Assembly (NCBI RefSeq): GCF_004025585.1
Contig: NZ_QTZO01000001.1
Location: 186,001 to 250,000 of the forward strand
Length of the DNA: 64,000 nt
Direction of reading: 5' to 3'
From: Pseudodesulfovibrio sp. S3
Lineage (GTDB): Bacteria; Desulfobacterota; Desulfovibrionia; Desulfovibrionales; Desulfovibrionaceae
Positions 53,030-62,281 of this stretch are shown piece by piece. Within the stretch, counting starts at the first letter, position 1, and the number at the start of each line of letters is the position of its first letter. A model generated the notes under the pieces. That model had not been told where the DNA came from. It was given only the letters and a program-made list of their open reading frames with translations, and made no database searches. Made by a program: the position numbers and the translations under genes.

Positions 53030-53067
53030 GCTTTTGGGGCAATTGGAACCATGTTGGTCCCAAAAGC
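53030..53067 (-). promoter_or_regulatory. Inverted repeat in the pnp leader
   Basis: GCTTTTGGG (53030-53038) and CCCAAAAGC (53059-53067), loop of 20 bases, upstream of pnp. Hairpins here commonly serve in RNase III-linked PNPase autoregulation; inferred by position only. Confidence 0.4.
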
Positions 53068-53149
53068 GCCTTCCGCAGCCAACTAAACTTCGCGTGAGGA
53101 CTTGCGCGCTTGCCGAAAAGACGGCTCCGCCGCAGAAAGTGACAAATGG

Positions 53150-53174
53150 ACGGGGGAGGTCAAGCCTCCCCCGT
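53150..53174 (-). terminator. GC-rich hairpin between rpsO and pnp
   Basis: ACGGGGGAGG (53150-53159), loop of 5, CCTCCCCCGT (53165-53174). The T-run is weak on the minus strand, so it may be a partial terminator or processing site. Confidence 0.5.
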
Positions 53175-53194
53175 AAACTCAGTTTTTCAAAGAA

Positions 53195-53464
53195 CTACTT
53201 GCGCAGACCAAGGCGACCAATGAGGTCACGATAGCGCTGAACATCTTTGTTTTGCAGGTATTTGAGGAGCTTCCTGCGCTGGCCGACCATTTTCAGCAGG
53301 CCGGTGCGGGAGTGGTGGTCCTTGGAATGGGCCTTGAAGTGATCGGACAGGTACAAAATGCGTGCGGTCAGCAGTGCGACCTGCACTTCGGGAGATCCGG
53401 TATCACCTTCACAGGTTTTGTACTCTTCAACAATTCTTTTCTTATCTTCAGCAGTCATAACCAC
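53195..53464 (-). CDS. rpsO: 30S ribosomal protein S15
   Basis: 89 residues, standard length. The S15 core is clear: [52 protein letters not shown]. It binds 16S rRNA and often represses its own mRNA. A hairpin at 53150-53174 separates it from pnp. Confidence 0.97.
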   Translation of the reverse strand: MVMTAEDKKRIVEEYKTCEGDTGSPEVQVALLTARILYLSDHFKAHSKDHHSRTGLLKMVGQRRKLLKYLQNKDVQRYRDLIGRLGLRK

Positions 53465-53526
53465 AGCGATATCCTCCTAAGTTGGATGTTGCTTTTATGT
53501 TTTGCCTTTGTGCAACCTTAAGCGGT

Positions 53527-54468
53527 TCAGTCCTGATTCCAAAGACCTCGGAGAATGGCCCATTTGGGCATGTCGTCCTGAAGTTTTGCCTCCACCAGAG
53601 CCAGCGGTTCACCTTGGGTATCAAGCAGCAGGGCATAATCGCCGAGACTGCCCGCCAAAAGCTCGCCGGGTTGCTCAGCGACCGGTAGCCAAGCCCCGTT
53701 CATCACGAGTTTTGCCAGCGGTTCGGTCAACTGATACTTTGGCCAGTGGGGCAGGGTGTCCTTCAAGGGGATCACCCGTTCCGGAAAGGTTTCCGGATTC
53801 TCCAGAACGTCTTCGAGATCAAGGGCCTGATCAAGCCCGAAAGGCTCGCTCGACTCCCGGATCAGGCTGGTCAGTGTCGCGCCGCACCCGATTCGTGTCC
53901 CCAAGCTGTGGACCAGGGAACGTATGTAGGTACCGGCGGAGCAACTGACCCTGAATGCCGCTTCAGGCATTTGCACGTCCAGCATTTCCACATGAGAAAT
54001 AACAATGGGCTTTATCTTGACCGGTGTTTCCTTGCCCTCGCGGGCCAGGGCATACAACGGTTTGCCCTCATGTTTGGCAGCCGAATAGGCAGGAACTTCC
54101 TGCTCTGTCAACTCTTTCCAATACATAATTTCACGTTCGACATCTTCGACAGTGGCGTCGACCGGGCTTTCTTGGACTATTTCACCTTGAATATCAAGGG
54201 TATCCGTTGATATTCCGAGTCGAAATGTACCGGAATAGGTCTTGGTGCCGCCAGTCAGGTACGGCGCAAGTTTGGTGCCGTGTCCGAGCAAGACCAATAA
54301 CACGCCTTGGGCCATGGGGTCCAGCGTCCCGCCGTGGCCGATCTTGTACTGCTTGAGGCGATGTTTGATGTCATTCAGGCAGGCGGCTGAGGTGGGACCG
54401 CTCGGTTTGTTCAGGATCAGCAGGCCGTCGAGCTGCTGCGGGCTTCTCTTGTTGCGTTTACGGCCCAT
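53527..54468 (-). CDS. truB: tRNA pseudouridine-55 synthase
   Basis: 313 residues. Motifs: LDGLLILNKPSGPTS, KIGHGGTLDPMAQGVLLV (catalytic Asp in GTLDP), the YSGTFRLGISTDTLD block and CSAGTYIRSLVHSLG. It makes pseudouridine 55 in the T-loop. The start abuts the nrnA stop (54469), matching the usual infB-rbfA-truB-rpsO order with nrnA inserted. Confidence 0.95.
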   Translation of the reverse strand: MGRKRNKRSPQQLDGLLILNKPSGPTSAACLNDIKHRLKQYKIGHGGTLDPMAQGVLLVLLGHGTKLAPYLTGGTKTYSGTFRLGISTDTLDIQGEIVQESPVDATVEDVEREIMYWKELTEQEVPAYSAAKHEGKPLYALAREGKETPVKIKPIVISHVEMLDVQMPEAAFRVSCSAGTYIRSLVHSLGTRIGCGATLTSLIRESSEPFGLDQALDLEDVLENPETFPERVIPLKDTLPHWPKYQLTEPLAKLVMNGAWLPVAEQPGELLAGSLGDYALLLDTQGEPLALVEAKLQDDMPKWAILRGLWNQD

Positions 54469-55437
54469 CTATCTGAGCTCCAAGACATCGGCTATGGTAG
54501 AAATAAGCATGGATTTGGCTTCGTCAATGGGAGCGGCAATGGTGCCGCCCGAAGCGTTCCTGTGTCCGCCGCCGCCGAATCGGCTGGCTATTTCCTGAAC
54601 GTTGTCGTTGCCATAGGACCGCAGACTGAACTTGTAGAGATCCGGTCCCTCTTCACGGAAGATCACGGCCACGCGCACGGATTTGAGGCGGCGCAGGAAA
54701 TTGATGATGTTCTCCGTGTCTTCGCTGGTCGTGCCGGTGCGGGCGAACATCTCTTTGGTCACCACGGTGACGGCCACCTGTCGGTCCAGAAAGAGTTCCT
54801 TGCCGCTCAGGGCTTCGGTCCAGAGGTCCATGCGGTTTTCGGACCATTGCTTGGTGATGAGCATGTTCATGCGCGCAATGTCCAGGCCGTTGCGAAGCAT
54901 GGTCGCCGCCATTTCCAGGGATTCCGGGGTAGTGTTCCCATAGGTGAAGAATCCGGTGTCCGTGGATACGGCAAGGTAGATGCATTCGGCCAGGTCGCCG
55001 TTCAGGGCTATGCCGAGTTCGGTAGCCAGGGTTGCGAGCATACTGCCCACAGCGGGTTGTGTCGGGTCCACCCAGTTCACGGCACCGTAATTCTTGTTTC
55101 CCAGGTGATGGTCGATGTTGATGATGCTGGTTTCGTCCGCACGGCCCAACAGGGCTTCTCCCATGCGGTCGTCGGCCCCGCAATCCATGACTATGGTCCA
55201 GGCCGGGAGGGGATTGGGCAGAACTGTGGCAATGGGGGCGACCGTGTTTACATAGTTGTACCGATCCGGGATTCCGCTGGGATTGTACAGGGTGAACTGC
55301 TTGTCCAGGCTGGCAAGGATGTGCCCCATGGCGCAGGTGGAGCCTATGGCGTCGCCGTCGGGATTGAAGTGTGAGGCAACCAGGAAATCGTCCTGATCCC
55401 TCAAAATCTCGCTAATCCGTTGTATTGGATTTTCCAT
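54469..55437 (-). CDS. nrnA: NrnA bifunctional oligoribonuclease/pAp phosphatase
   Basis: 322 residues from the ATG at 55437; a longer frame overlaps rbfA. DHH-family motifs: SHFNPDGDAIGS (about 23-34), DCGADD, NIDHHLGN and SFRFGGGGHRNASGG-like SRFGGGGHRNASGG in the DHHA1 domain. It degrades nanoRNA and 3'-phosphoadenosine 5'-phosphate. It overlaps rbfA by 26 bp and precedes truB, an order seen in several bacterial translation gene runs. Confidence 0.92.
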   Translation of the reverse strand: MENPIQRISEILRDQDDFLVASHFNPDGDAIGSTCAMGHILASLDKQFTLYNPSGIPDRYNYVNTVAPIATVLPNPLPAWTIVMDCGADDRMGEALLGRADETSIINIDHHLGNKNYGAVNWVDPTQPAVGSMLATLATELGIALNGDLAECIYLAVSTDTGFFTYGNTTPESLEMAATMLRNGLDIARMNMLITKQWSENRMDLWTEALSGKELFLDRQVAVTVVTKEMFARTGTTSEDTENIINFLRRLKSVRVAVIFREEGPDLYKFSLRSYGNDNVQEIASRFGGGGHRNASGGTIAAPIDEAKSMLISTIADVLELR

Positions 55438-55753
55438 AAACCACGTCCTCAAGAAATTCGTCGAATTGGAACCGGAGCTCCGGGGTGAACTGCAGCTTGA
55501 GAATGCGGCCCAGTCTGGAGCGCAGGAAGCCCGTGGCTTTTTCCAGGCCGGATTGGACCTCTTTGCGGTGTTCCGCGTCACCGGAAACCGTGTAGAATAT
55601 CTCGGCGATGCGGAGGTTTGCATTCATGCGCACCCCGGAAAGAGTGACGAGTTGCAGGCGCGGGTCAGCCGCTTCTTCCACCAGCAGGGTAGCGACTTCG
55701 CGCATGATCTGGTCGCCCATGCGGACAGCGCGTCTTGAACTGGATGCTTTCAT
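55412..55753 (-). CDS. rbfA: Ribosome-binding factor A
   Basis: 113 residues. The start MKASSSRRAVRMGDQIMREVATLL and the region DPRLQLVTLSGVRMNANLRIAEIFYTV match RbfA, a KH-like 30S assembly factor. Located between ylxP and nrnA; its stop lies inside the nrnA start region. Confidence 0.93.
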   Translation of the reverse strand: MKASSSRRAVRMGDQIMREVATLLVEEAADPRLQLVTLSGVRMNANLRIAEIFYTVSGDAEHRKEVQSGLEKATGFLRSRLGRILKLQFTPELRFQFDEFLEDVVYGKSNTTD

Positions 55754-55764
55754 GAGTATGTCCT

Positions 55765-56058
55765 TTAATCGGAATCGGAAAAAATTTCAGTATTGCATCG
55801 GGTCAACTCTGCCGGAGAGATGGCCTCGACCATGGCCAGTGCTTTGGCCAGACGGCTTTCGACCCGTTCGGTGGCGTTGGCCGTGGTCACCACGCCCAAA
55901 ACCAGTTTGTCATGGACGTCCAGGGCGTCCACTTCGGCAACGGATACATTGAACTTGTTGCGCAGTTTCTGTTTCAGACTCAGGGCCACCTTGCGTTTTC
56001 CCTTGAGGGAGCGGTTTCCGTGCAGCCGGAATTCAAGATGGAGGATGCCTATTATCAT
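55765..56058 (-). CDS. ylxP: DUF503 protein (YlxP-like)
   Basis: 97 residues. Starts MIIGILHLEFRLHGNRSLKGKRKV and contains VAEVDALDVHDKLVLGVVTTAN and a C-terminal AMVEAISPAELT, the DUF503 pattern. A small protein from the infB operon, probably involved in ribosome assembly; its function is not proven. Confidence 0.85.
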   Translation of the reverse strand: MIIGILHLEFRLHGNRSLKGKRKVALSLKQKLRNKFNVSVAEVDALDVHDKLVLGVVTTANATERVESRLAKALAMVEAISPAELTRCNTEIFSDSD

Positions 56059-56133
56059 GGTAGTCCGGTGTAAAAAAGCAAATGCGGGCGACTCATTATT
56101 GAATGAGCCGCCCGCGGTATCTTGTCCAGTCTT

Positions 56134-58995
56134 TTAGTCGATGGTGCGGGCGACTTCCTTGGTCTCAAAGGCCTCGATGGAGTCACCCACCTTGACGTCG
56201 TTGAACTTCTCCAGGCCGATGCCGCATTCGTAGCCCTTGGCAACTTCACGGACGTCGTCCTTTTCGCGGCGCAGGGATGCGATGTGGCCTGTATAGATGA
56301 CCACGCCGTCGCGGAGCAGGCGAGCCTTGGCTCCGCGGGTGATCTTGCCGTCCACCACGAAGCAGCCGGCAACCAGGCCGATTTTGGGTACGCTGAACGT
56401 GGCGCGGACATCCGTCTGACCGAGGTAGACTTCCTCGATGTCCGGCGTGAGCATGCCGCTCATGGCGTCCTTCACTTCCTGCACCAGCTTGTAGATGATG
56501 TCGTAGAAGCGGACTTCCACGCCTTCCTGTTCGGCAATCTGCTTGACCTTCAGGTTCGGGCGCACGTTGAAGCCGAGAATGATGGCTTCGGATGCACCGG
56601 CCAGCAGGATGTCGGATTCGGTGATGGCACCGGCACCGCCGTGGACAACGTTGATCCGAACCTCGTCGGTGGAGAGTTTGTTCAGCGCCTCGGTCACGGC
56701 CTCGAGAGAACCCTGCACGTCCGCCTTGAGCACCAGGTTCAAGCTCTGGGCCTCGTCGTTCGGCTTGGAAGCCAGGAAGGACTCCAGGGTGACCTTGGTC
56801 TTGGAGGAGAGAATCTTCTCACGTTTTTTCATGGCACGCGACTGGGCGATGCGGCGGGCGACTTTTTCGTCATCCACCACGAACAGTTCGTCACCAGCCT
56901 CGGGCAGGCCGTCAAAGCCCTGGATTTCCACCGGCATGGCCGGTCCGGCAGATTTGATCTTCTTGCCCTGGTCGTTGAACATGGCGCGAACCTTGCCGAA
57001 GTGCACACCGGATACGAAGCTGTCTCCCTGGTTGAGGGTACCTTCGGAAATGAGCATGGTGCCCACCGGGCCACGGCCCTTGTCCAGGCGTGCTTCGACA
57101 ATATGGCCTCGGGCGTGCTTGTCCGGGTTGGCCTTGAGTTCCAGGACTTCGGCCTGGAGCAGGACCATTTCGAGCAGCTCATCCAGGCCGGTCTTCTGCT
57201 TTGCGGAAACGTAGGCAAAGATGGTTTCGCCACCCCAGTCTTCGGCGGAAAGCCCCAGTTCGGCCAGTTCGCGTTTGACGTTGTCGGGGTTGGCACCTTC
57301 CTTGTCCATCTTGTTGACGGCAACAACGATGGGAACGCCGGCCGCCTTTGAGTGGCTGATGGCCTCACGGGTCTGGTCCATGACGCCGTCATCGGCTGCC
57401 ACGACCAGAATGACGATGTCCGTCACCTGTGCACCACGCATACGCATGGTGGTAAAGGCTTCGTGGCCCGGAGTATCCAGGAACACGACTTCGCCACGGT
57501 CCGTTTGGACGTGGTAGGCACCGATGTGCTGGGTGATGCCGCCGGCTTCGCCGTCAGTGACGTTGGAGAGCCGGATGGCGTCGAGCAGGGAGGTCTTGCC
57601 GTGGTCGACGTGGCCCATGATGGTCACGACCGGGGGGCGCGGCTTGAGGTCTTCTGCCTTGTCCGATTCAATGGGAGTCAGGAATTCCTGCTCATCGAAG
57701 GAGACGTTCTCCACCTCATAGCCGAACTCGCTTGCGAGCAGGCTGGCGGTGTCGAGGTCGAGGGATTGGTTGATGGTCGCCAATACGCCCATGCCGAACA
57801 ATGCCTTGATCAGGTCCTGAGCCTTGATACCCATCTGATGAGCCATGTCAGCCAAACGAATGGTTTCGTCGAACTTGATCTTGCGCTTTGCCGCCTTCAT
57901 GGGCTGTGCCTGGGCCTGATCGGCCTGCATCATCTGTCCCTTGCGACCCTTCTTCTTCCGGCCTTTGCCCTGAGAGAAGTTGTCGTTGTAAATCTTGTTG
58001 GTATGATCCTTGTTTCCACCCGTGGCAAATTCAACCACGCGGCGATCCTTCTTGCCCTTTTTCTTCTTGCTGCGGCCATCGGAAGCGTTGGGGTCGGGAA
58101 CGGGATCAGCGGTTTGGCCTGGGCCGGGGCGGACGTGACCTGGGGCCGGACGTCCGGGTGCGGGACGGCCGGGACCTGGGCGGCCAGGACCGGGACGGCC
58201 TGCGGGCCTGGGGCTCGGACGACGCTCGGGGGTTGCCAGTTTGGCAGCCTCGCGGGCCTGAACCTCTGCCTCAGTGGGCATGGAAATGATCTTGACTTTG
58301 GGAGCTTCGGGCTCTTTCTTTTTCTTTTTCTTCTTCTTGGGTTCGGCTGTGGCTGTCTCTTCAGTGACAGGCCCTTCCGAAGCTGCTTCTTTTTCGGCCT
58401 TGACGGTCGGAGTGGCGGACGCAGATTCGGCTTTGTCTTCAGCTTCAGGAGCGACTACGGGTTCTGCAGGCACGGGTTCGGGGGCGGCCTCTTCAACCAC
58501 TGCGTCCTTGACCGAAGCTTCTACGGCCACGGTTTCTTCGACAACAGGCTCCACCACAGGTTCTTCCACCACGGCAGGTCTGATAACCTTGACCTGGGGT
58601 TTGGCCTGCTTGGGGGCTTTTTTCTTGGCGGGCTTGATTTCTTCGGTCTTTTCTTCGGGGGCTGCGGTTTCAACCGCGACCTCAGGCTCTTGGGCAACCT
58701 CTACCGTTTCCTCGACCGTTTCTTCAACCAAAGCACTCTCTTCCTCTTTCGAGGACGTCCGTGTCTTTTTGCCCCTGCGTCGGATGATGACGCCTGAGTC
58801 GCCAACACGACGGACTTCTTTTGTGCTTGGGCCGCCATTTTTCAATTCCGCCTTGAGGCGGTCCACATCTTCGTCTTCCACAACGGTCTTCTGGCTTTTC
58901 GCCTGAACGCCGATCTCGCGAAGCTGCTGAATGATCTCCTTGTTGCTGAGATTCAGCTCAGCAGCCAAGTCTTCTACCCGAACCTTTGCCGTCAT
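56134..58995 (-). CDS. infB: Translation initiation factor IF-2
   Basis: 953 residues. N-terminal IF2N domain ([21 protein letters not shown]), a long charged Pro/Ala/Glu/Lys region with Gly/Pro/Arg repeats (about 100-340), a second IF2N ([16 protein letters not shown]), then the G domain with [15 protein letters not shown] (about residues 460-474), DTPGHEAF and NKMDKE, then domains II to IV. It guides fMet-tRNA to the 30S subunit. The start abuts the ylxR stop. Confidence 0.97.
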   Translation of the reverse strand: MTAKVRVEDLAAELNLSNKEIIQQLREIGVQAKSQKTVVEDEDVDRLKAELKNGGPSTKEVRRVGDSGVIIRRRGKKTRTSSKEEESALVEETVEETVEVAQEPEVAVETAAPEEKTEEIKPAKKKAPKQAKPQVKVIRPAVVEEPVVEPVVEETVAVEASVKDAVVEEAAPEPVPAEPVVAPEAEDKAESASATPTVKAEKEAASEGPVTEETATAEPKKKKKKKKEPEAPKVKIISMPTEAEVQAREAAKLATPERRPSPRPAGRPGPGRPGPGRPAPGRPAPGHVRPGPGQTADPVPDPNASDGRSKKKKGKKDRRVVEFATGGNKDHTNKIYNDNFSQGKGRKKKGRKGQMMQADQAQAQPMKAAKRKIKFDETIRLADMAHQMGIKAQDLIKALFGMGVLATINQSLDLDTASLLASEFGYEVENVSFDEQEFLTPIESDKAEDLKPRPPVVTIMGHVDHGKTSLLDAIRLSNVTDGEAGGITQHIGAYHVQTDRGEVVFLDTPGHEAFTTMRMRGAQVTDIVILVVAADDGVMDQTREAISHSKAAGVPIVVAVNKMDKEGANPDNVKRELAELGLSAEDWGGETIFAYVSAKQKTGLDELLEMVLLQAEVLELKANPDKHARGHIVEARLDKGRGPVGTMLISEGTLNQGDSFVSGVHFGKVRAMFNDQGKKIKSAGPAMPVEIQGFDGLPEAGDELFVVDDEKVARRIAQSRAMKKREKILSSKTKVTLESFLASKPNDEAQSLNLVLKADVQGSLEAVTEALNKLSTDEVRINVVHGGAGAITESDILLAGASEAIILGFNVRPNLKVKQIAEQEGVEVRFYDIIYKLVQEVKDAMSGMLTPDIEEVYLGQTDVRATFSVPKIGLVAGCFVVDGKITRGAKARLLRDGVVIYTGHIASLRREKDDVREVAKGYECGIGLEKFNDVKVGDSIEAFETKEVARTID

Positions 58996-59238
58996 CTAAT
59001 CACCTCTCCGTTTCTTCATCAGGCCCATGACCATTTTCGGGAATCGTTCCCGGCATCGGGCCTGGCCGCATACATAATATCCGCGTCCCGGTTTGTCTTT
59101 CTCCGGGTCGTAAATCGGACTTTCATCCGATTTGATTGCATCTTCCGGACGAACATACCGCGCCAGTTCCCCCTTGGGGAATCTTTCGCGGCAGACAACG
59201 CACATACGAACAGGCTCGTGAATGTCTGCCTGGCTCAT
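58996..59238 (-). CDS. ylxR: YlxR-family RNA-binding protein
   Basis: 80 residues. Motifs RMCVVCRERFPKGELARYVR and DKPGRGYYVCGQARC are the YlxR/DUF448 signature, with four cysteines. Between nusA and infB, as in most bacteria. It may regulate RNase P or gene expression; this is not shown here. Confidence 0.93.
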   Translation of the reverse strand: MSQADIHEPVRMCVVCRERFPKGELARYVRPEDAIKSDESPIYDPEKDKPGRGYYVCGQARCRERFPKMVMGLMKKRRGD

Positions 59239-59258
59239 GCGCTGCCCTTTGTCCGGTA

Positions 59259-60641
59259 TTATTTCGACTCCTCGCCTTCGGCGGGAGTTTCTTCTTCAAC
59301 AGGTGCTTCTTCCGTAGTTTCAACAACTTCCGCTTCCTCGGCAACCTCTTCAGTCGTGTCGACGGTGTCGGACTCTTGGTCCTTGACCGTGTCTTCTTCC
59401 GCACTCTGGAGAAGGTCTGGGGCGAGCATGTTGATGGCTACTCGGATGTCCGCAATTTTCCTTTCGGTCATATCCTTGATGGCGAGGAGGGCCTCGTCAT
59501 CGGCCAGTACAATGGATTCAATGGATTCAAAGCCAGCATTGAAGAAGTTTTCCATGGGAACTTCTGCGACGCTTGCGATCTGATCCATGCCCTTGCGTGC
59601 GGCGTTGAGTTCGCCGTAACGGGATTCGGTGAAGATGTCTATCTTCCAGCCCAGGAGTTTTGCTGCCAGCTTGACGTTCTGCCCCTTGCGGCCGATGGCC
59701 AGGGTGAGCTGATCGTCGGGACAGACCACTTCCAAGGATTCTTCATCGTCGTCCACCGTGATTCGGGTGATCAGGGCCGGGGACAGGGCGTGTTGGGCAT
59801 ACATGGCGATGTCAGGACTCCAGACAACGATATCGATGCGTTCGCCCTTGAGCTCCTGAACCACGTTCTGGATGCGGGAGCCACGGATGCCGACGCAGGC
59901 TCCGACCGGATCGACGTCACGGTCGCGAGACATGACGGCCACCTTGGCGCGCAGGCCGGGATCGCGGGAAACTCCCATGATCTTGACCGTGCCGTCGGCG
60001 ACCTCGGGAACCTCGCGTTTGAACAGTTCGATCATGTATTCCGGGTGGGACCTGGAAACCACGACCTGCGGACCACGGGATTCCTTCAATACATCTATTA
60101 TATAAGCCTGGACACGATCACCGCGTTTGTAACGCTCTCTGGGGATCTGTTCGTCCTTGGGCAGCAGGGCCTCGGTACGACCGAGGTTGATGATCCAGCC
60201 GGTGCGGTCGCGACGCTGGATGATGCCGCTGGCAATCTCGGACACACGGTCCTTGTATTCTTCGTAAATGATTTCCTGTTCTGCATCGCGCATACGTTGG
60301 ATGATGACCTGCTTGGCGCTCTGAGCGGCAATGCGGCCAAGATCCTCGATTTTGAGCGGGAAGCCCATTTCGTCGTCCAACTGGGCGTTGGGATCGTGAG
60401 CGGTGGCGTCCTCCAGCGAAATTTCGCTGATGGGATCGTGCACTTCTGATACGACTACCTTGAATTCAAAGACCTCGATTTCACCGAGTTCCTCGTTGAA
60501 TGCCACTTCGATATCCATGGTTTCGCCGTATTTGCGAGCCACGGCCGAACGGACAGCCTCTTCAAGGGTATCAATCAACAGGTCACGGTCAATGCCCCTG
60601 TCTTTGCTTATCTGGTCGATGGCTTTTTTCAGCTCCGACAT
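59259..60641 (-). CDS. nusA: Transcription factor NusA
   Basis: 460 residues from the ATG at 60641; a 34-codon extension is open but not conserved. N-terminal NusA domain (MSELKKAIDQISKDRGIDRD), S1 domain (about 135-200), two KH domains (GACVGIRGSRIQNVVQELKGERI and LTLAIGRKGQNVKLAAKLLGWKIDI). The tail is an acidic stretch (VAEEAEVVETTEEAPVEEE). NusA modulates pausing, termination and antitermination. First large gene of the translation run. Confidence 0.97.
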   Translation of the reverse strand: MSELKKAIDQISKDRGIDRDLLIDTLEEAVRSAVARKYGETMDIEVAFNEELGEIEVFEFKVVVSEVHDPISEISLEDATAHDPNAQLDDEMGFPLKIEDLGRIAAQSAKQVIIQRMRDAEQEIIYEEYKDRVSEIASGIIQRRDRTGWIINLGRTEALLPKDEQIPRERYKRGDRVQAYIIDVLKESRGPQVVVSRSHPEYMIELFKREVPEVADGTVKIMGVSRDPGLRAKVAVMSRDRDVDPVGACVGIRGSRIQNVVQELKGERIDIVVWSPDIAMYAQHALSPALITRITVDDDEESLEVVCPDDQLTLAIGRKGQNVKLAAKLLGWKIDIFTESRYGELNAARKGMDQIASVAEVPMENFFNAGFESIESIVLADDEALLAIKDMTERKIADIRVAINMLAPDLLQSAEEDTVKDQESDTVDTTEEVAEEAEVVETTEEAPVEEETPAEGEESK

Positions 60642-60700
60642 GATCAAACCTCCGCTTGTGCCTGGAAAGGGACTCTGCCCGATCCGGCAAACATTATCAC

Positions 60701-61159
60701 CTAAAATTCGTGGACCAGATTGGCTTTTTTGATGGTCAGCCAATCGAATTCCAAAGTTGCATCATCTACGTTCAGGGTAATGGTGTTGTCTTGAACACCG
60801 GTCAGTTCCCCCTTGAACTTGCGGCAGCCGTCCTGCGGCTCGAAGAGCAGGACCTGGATTGTCCGGCCCATATACCCGCGCATTTGGTCCGGCTTGAAAA
60901 AAAGCCGTTCCAATCCCGGAGAGGACACTTCCAGAGTGAATGCTCCGGGGATGAGTTCTTCTACTTCGAGCATGAGTCCCACCTGACGGCTGACCTCGGC
61001 GCATTGGTCGATGTGCACGCCGTCGGGACCGTCGATGTATATGCGAACAACACGCTTCGTACCGGACGCAGGGGAGGTCAGGCCCCAAAAGATATAGCCG
61101 AGGTTTTCAACCTCCGGCTGGATCATTTCCGATAACATTTCTTCGAATGTCTGGCGCAT
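60701..61159 (-). CDS. rimP: Ribosome maturation factor RimP
   Basis: 152 residues from the ATG at 61159 (GGGGAG upstream); an upstream TTG at 61204 is possible but would lie inside the tRNA terminator region. Motifs: SGTKRVVRIYIDGPDGVHIDQCAEVSRQVG, VSSPGLERLFFKPDQM and GELTGVQDNTITL. RimP assists 30S assembly. It precedes nusA by 59 bp, the conserved rimP-nusA-infB order. Confidence 0.9.
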   Translation of the reverse strand: MRQTFEEMLSEMIQPEVENLGYIFWGLTSPASGTKRVVRIYIDGPDGVHIDQCAEVSRQVGLMLEVEELIPGAFTLEVSSPGLERLFFKPDQMRGYMGRTIQVLLFEPQDGCRKFKGELTGVQDNTITLNVDDATLEFDWLTIKKANLVHEF

Positions 61160-61205
61160 CGTCTCAATTCTCCCCGACAGCCGGTTTGTATCCGGCTTGG
61201 ACAAA

Positions 61206-61231
61206 TAAAAAAGGTGAGCCCGAGCTCACCT
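61206..61231 (-). terminator. Terminator after the tRNA-Gly gene
   Basis: On the minus strand AGGTGAGC/GCTCACCT with loop TCGG, followed by a run of T. It separates the tRNA from rimP. Confidence 0.85.
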
Positions 61232-61276
61232 ACGCGAACCCCGCAATGTTCTTTTATTGAACTTTGCGAAAGGCTT

Positions 61277-61352
61277 TGGAGCGGGTGACGGGGGTCGAAC
61301 CCGCTACTTTCAGCTTGGGAAGCTGACACTCTACCAATTGAGTTACACCCGC
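61277..61352 (-). tRNA. tRNA-Gly (anticodon CCC)
   Basis: 76 bases. Acceptor GCGGGTG pairs with CACCCGC, then TCCA (CCA encoded in the gene). D-arm ACTC...GAGT, anticodon stem TCAGC/GCTGA with loop TTCCCAA (anticodon CCC, reading GGG), T-arm GCGGG-TTCGACC-CCCGT. It heads the rimP-nusA gene run, where E. coli has the initiator tRNA metY. Confidence 0.93.
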
Positions 61353-61441
61353 TTGGAAACGAGCCTATTTATACATATATGTACGGGTTGTCAACAAGCA
61401 TCCTGAAGCTGTTCGGGGTGGATTCGGGTTTTGTCTTCGGG

Positions 61442-61459
61442 TTGGCATGCATAGTGCAA
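61442..61459 (+). promoter_or_regulatory. Sigma-54 promoter of the flgFGA operon
   Basis: TTGGCATGCATAGTGCAA: GG at 61444-61445, exactly ten bases, GC at 61456-61457 (consensus -24 TGGCA, -12 TTGC). Transcription start is predicted near 61470, about 18 bp before the flgF ATG. Confidence 0.75.
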
Positions 61460-61487
61460 ATCTCCTCTCGAACAGGAGGATCGCTCT

Positions 61488-62264
61488 ATGCGAGACAGTA
61501 CTTACAGCGCGATATTTGGCGCTTTATCCAATGAAATGAGGATGTCATCCATCGCCAATAATTTGGCGAACGTGAACTCGTCGGCTTACAAGAAAGACAA
61601 GCTGGCGTTCCATGATACCTTTGTTCGTTTCGCGCATGACAACCTTGTGGACGCAAAAACGCACATTCGTGGAAAAGATTTGTTTCCCAAGGCCAATGTC
61701 ATGGCCAAGGCCCGTCTTTCTGCGCAACAGATTGATTTCACCCAGGGCGGGATGGAGCAAACAGGCAACCAGCTTGATTTCGCCCTGTCCGGCGAGGGCT
61801 TCTTTCGTCTCCAGGGCGATGGTGAGATGCTCTATACGCGGGCCGGCAATTTCATAGTCGATGCAGCCGGCACACTCAGAAGCCAGGACGGTTTCCCGGT
61901 CATGGTGGAGGGCGGTCCGCTGACCGTTCCCCCCGGCGCACACCTCGAGGCGGACGCTCTGGGCAATTTGTCCATCAACGGTGAACCGGCCGGTTCCTTT
62001 GATCTGGTCTCCTTCAATGATCTGACTCTGGTGGAAAGGGCGGGTGGAAACAACTACCTTGCGCCTGTCGGCGTGGCGGAAATCCCTCCTGAAGATCTCA
62101 CCGTGTCTCAGGGTTTCCTGGAAAAAGGCAATGTGGACGTGGTTACCGAAATGGTTGCCATGATTGAGGTTCAGCGGGCGTTTACCATGTATACAAAGAT
62201 GATTCAGTCTGACAGCGAAATGGATACGAAGCTGATCACTCAGGTCGGTCGTCCAACCTTATAA
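61488..62264 (+). CDS. flgF: FlgF, proximal rod protein
   Basis: 258 residues. The rod N-terminus (YSAIFGALSNEMRMSSIANNLANVNSSAYKKD) and the C-terminal VEVQRAF-like block (MVAMIEVQRAFTMYTKMIQSDSEMD) are both present, with FALSGEGFFRLQ and LYTRAGNF in the middle. FlgF is a proximal rod subunit. First gene of the flgF-flgG-flgA operon, directly behind the sigma-54 promoter, with AGGAGG upstream of the ATG. Confidence 0.94.
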   Translation: MRDSTYSAIFGALSNEMRMSSIANNLANVNSSAYKKDKLAFHDTFVRFAHDNLVDAKTHIRGKDLFPKANVMAKARLSAQQIDFTQGGMEQTGNQLDFALSGEGFFRLQGDGEMLYTRAGNFIVDAAGTLRSQDGFPVMVEGGPLTVPPGAHLEADALGNLSINGEPAGSFDLVSFNDLTLVERAGGNNYLAPVGVAEIPPEDLTVSQGFLEKGNVDVVTEMVAMIEVQRAFTMYTKMIQSDSEMDTKLITQVGRPTL

Positions 62265-62281
62265 TTTCGGAGGCTTTGACT

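Noticed and set aside
57352-58797. Long frame antisense to infB rich in Gly and Phe
   Set aside because: Arises from the repetitive Pro/Ala/Glu region of infB.
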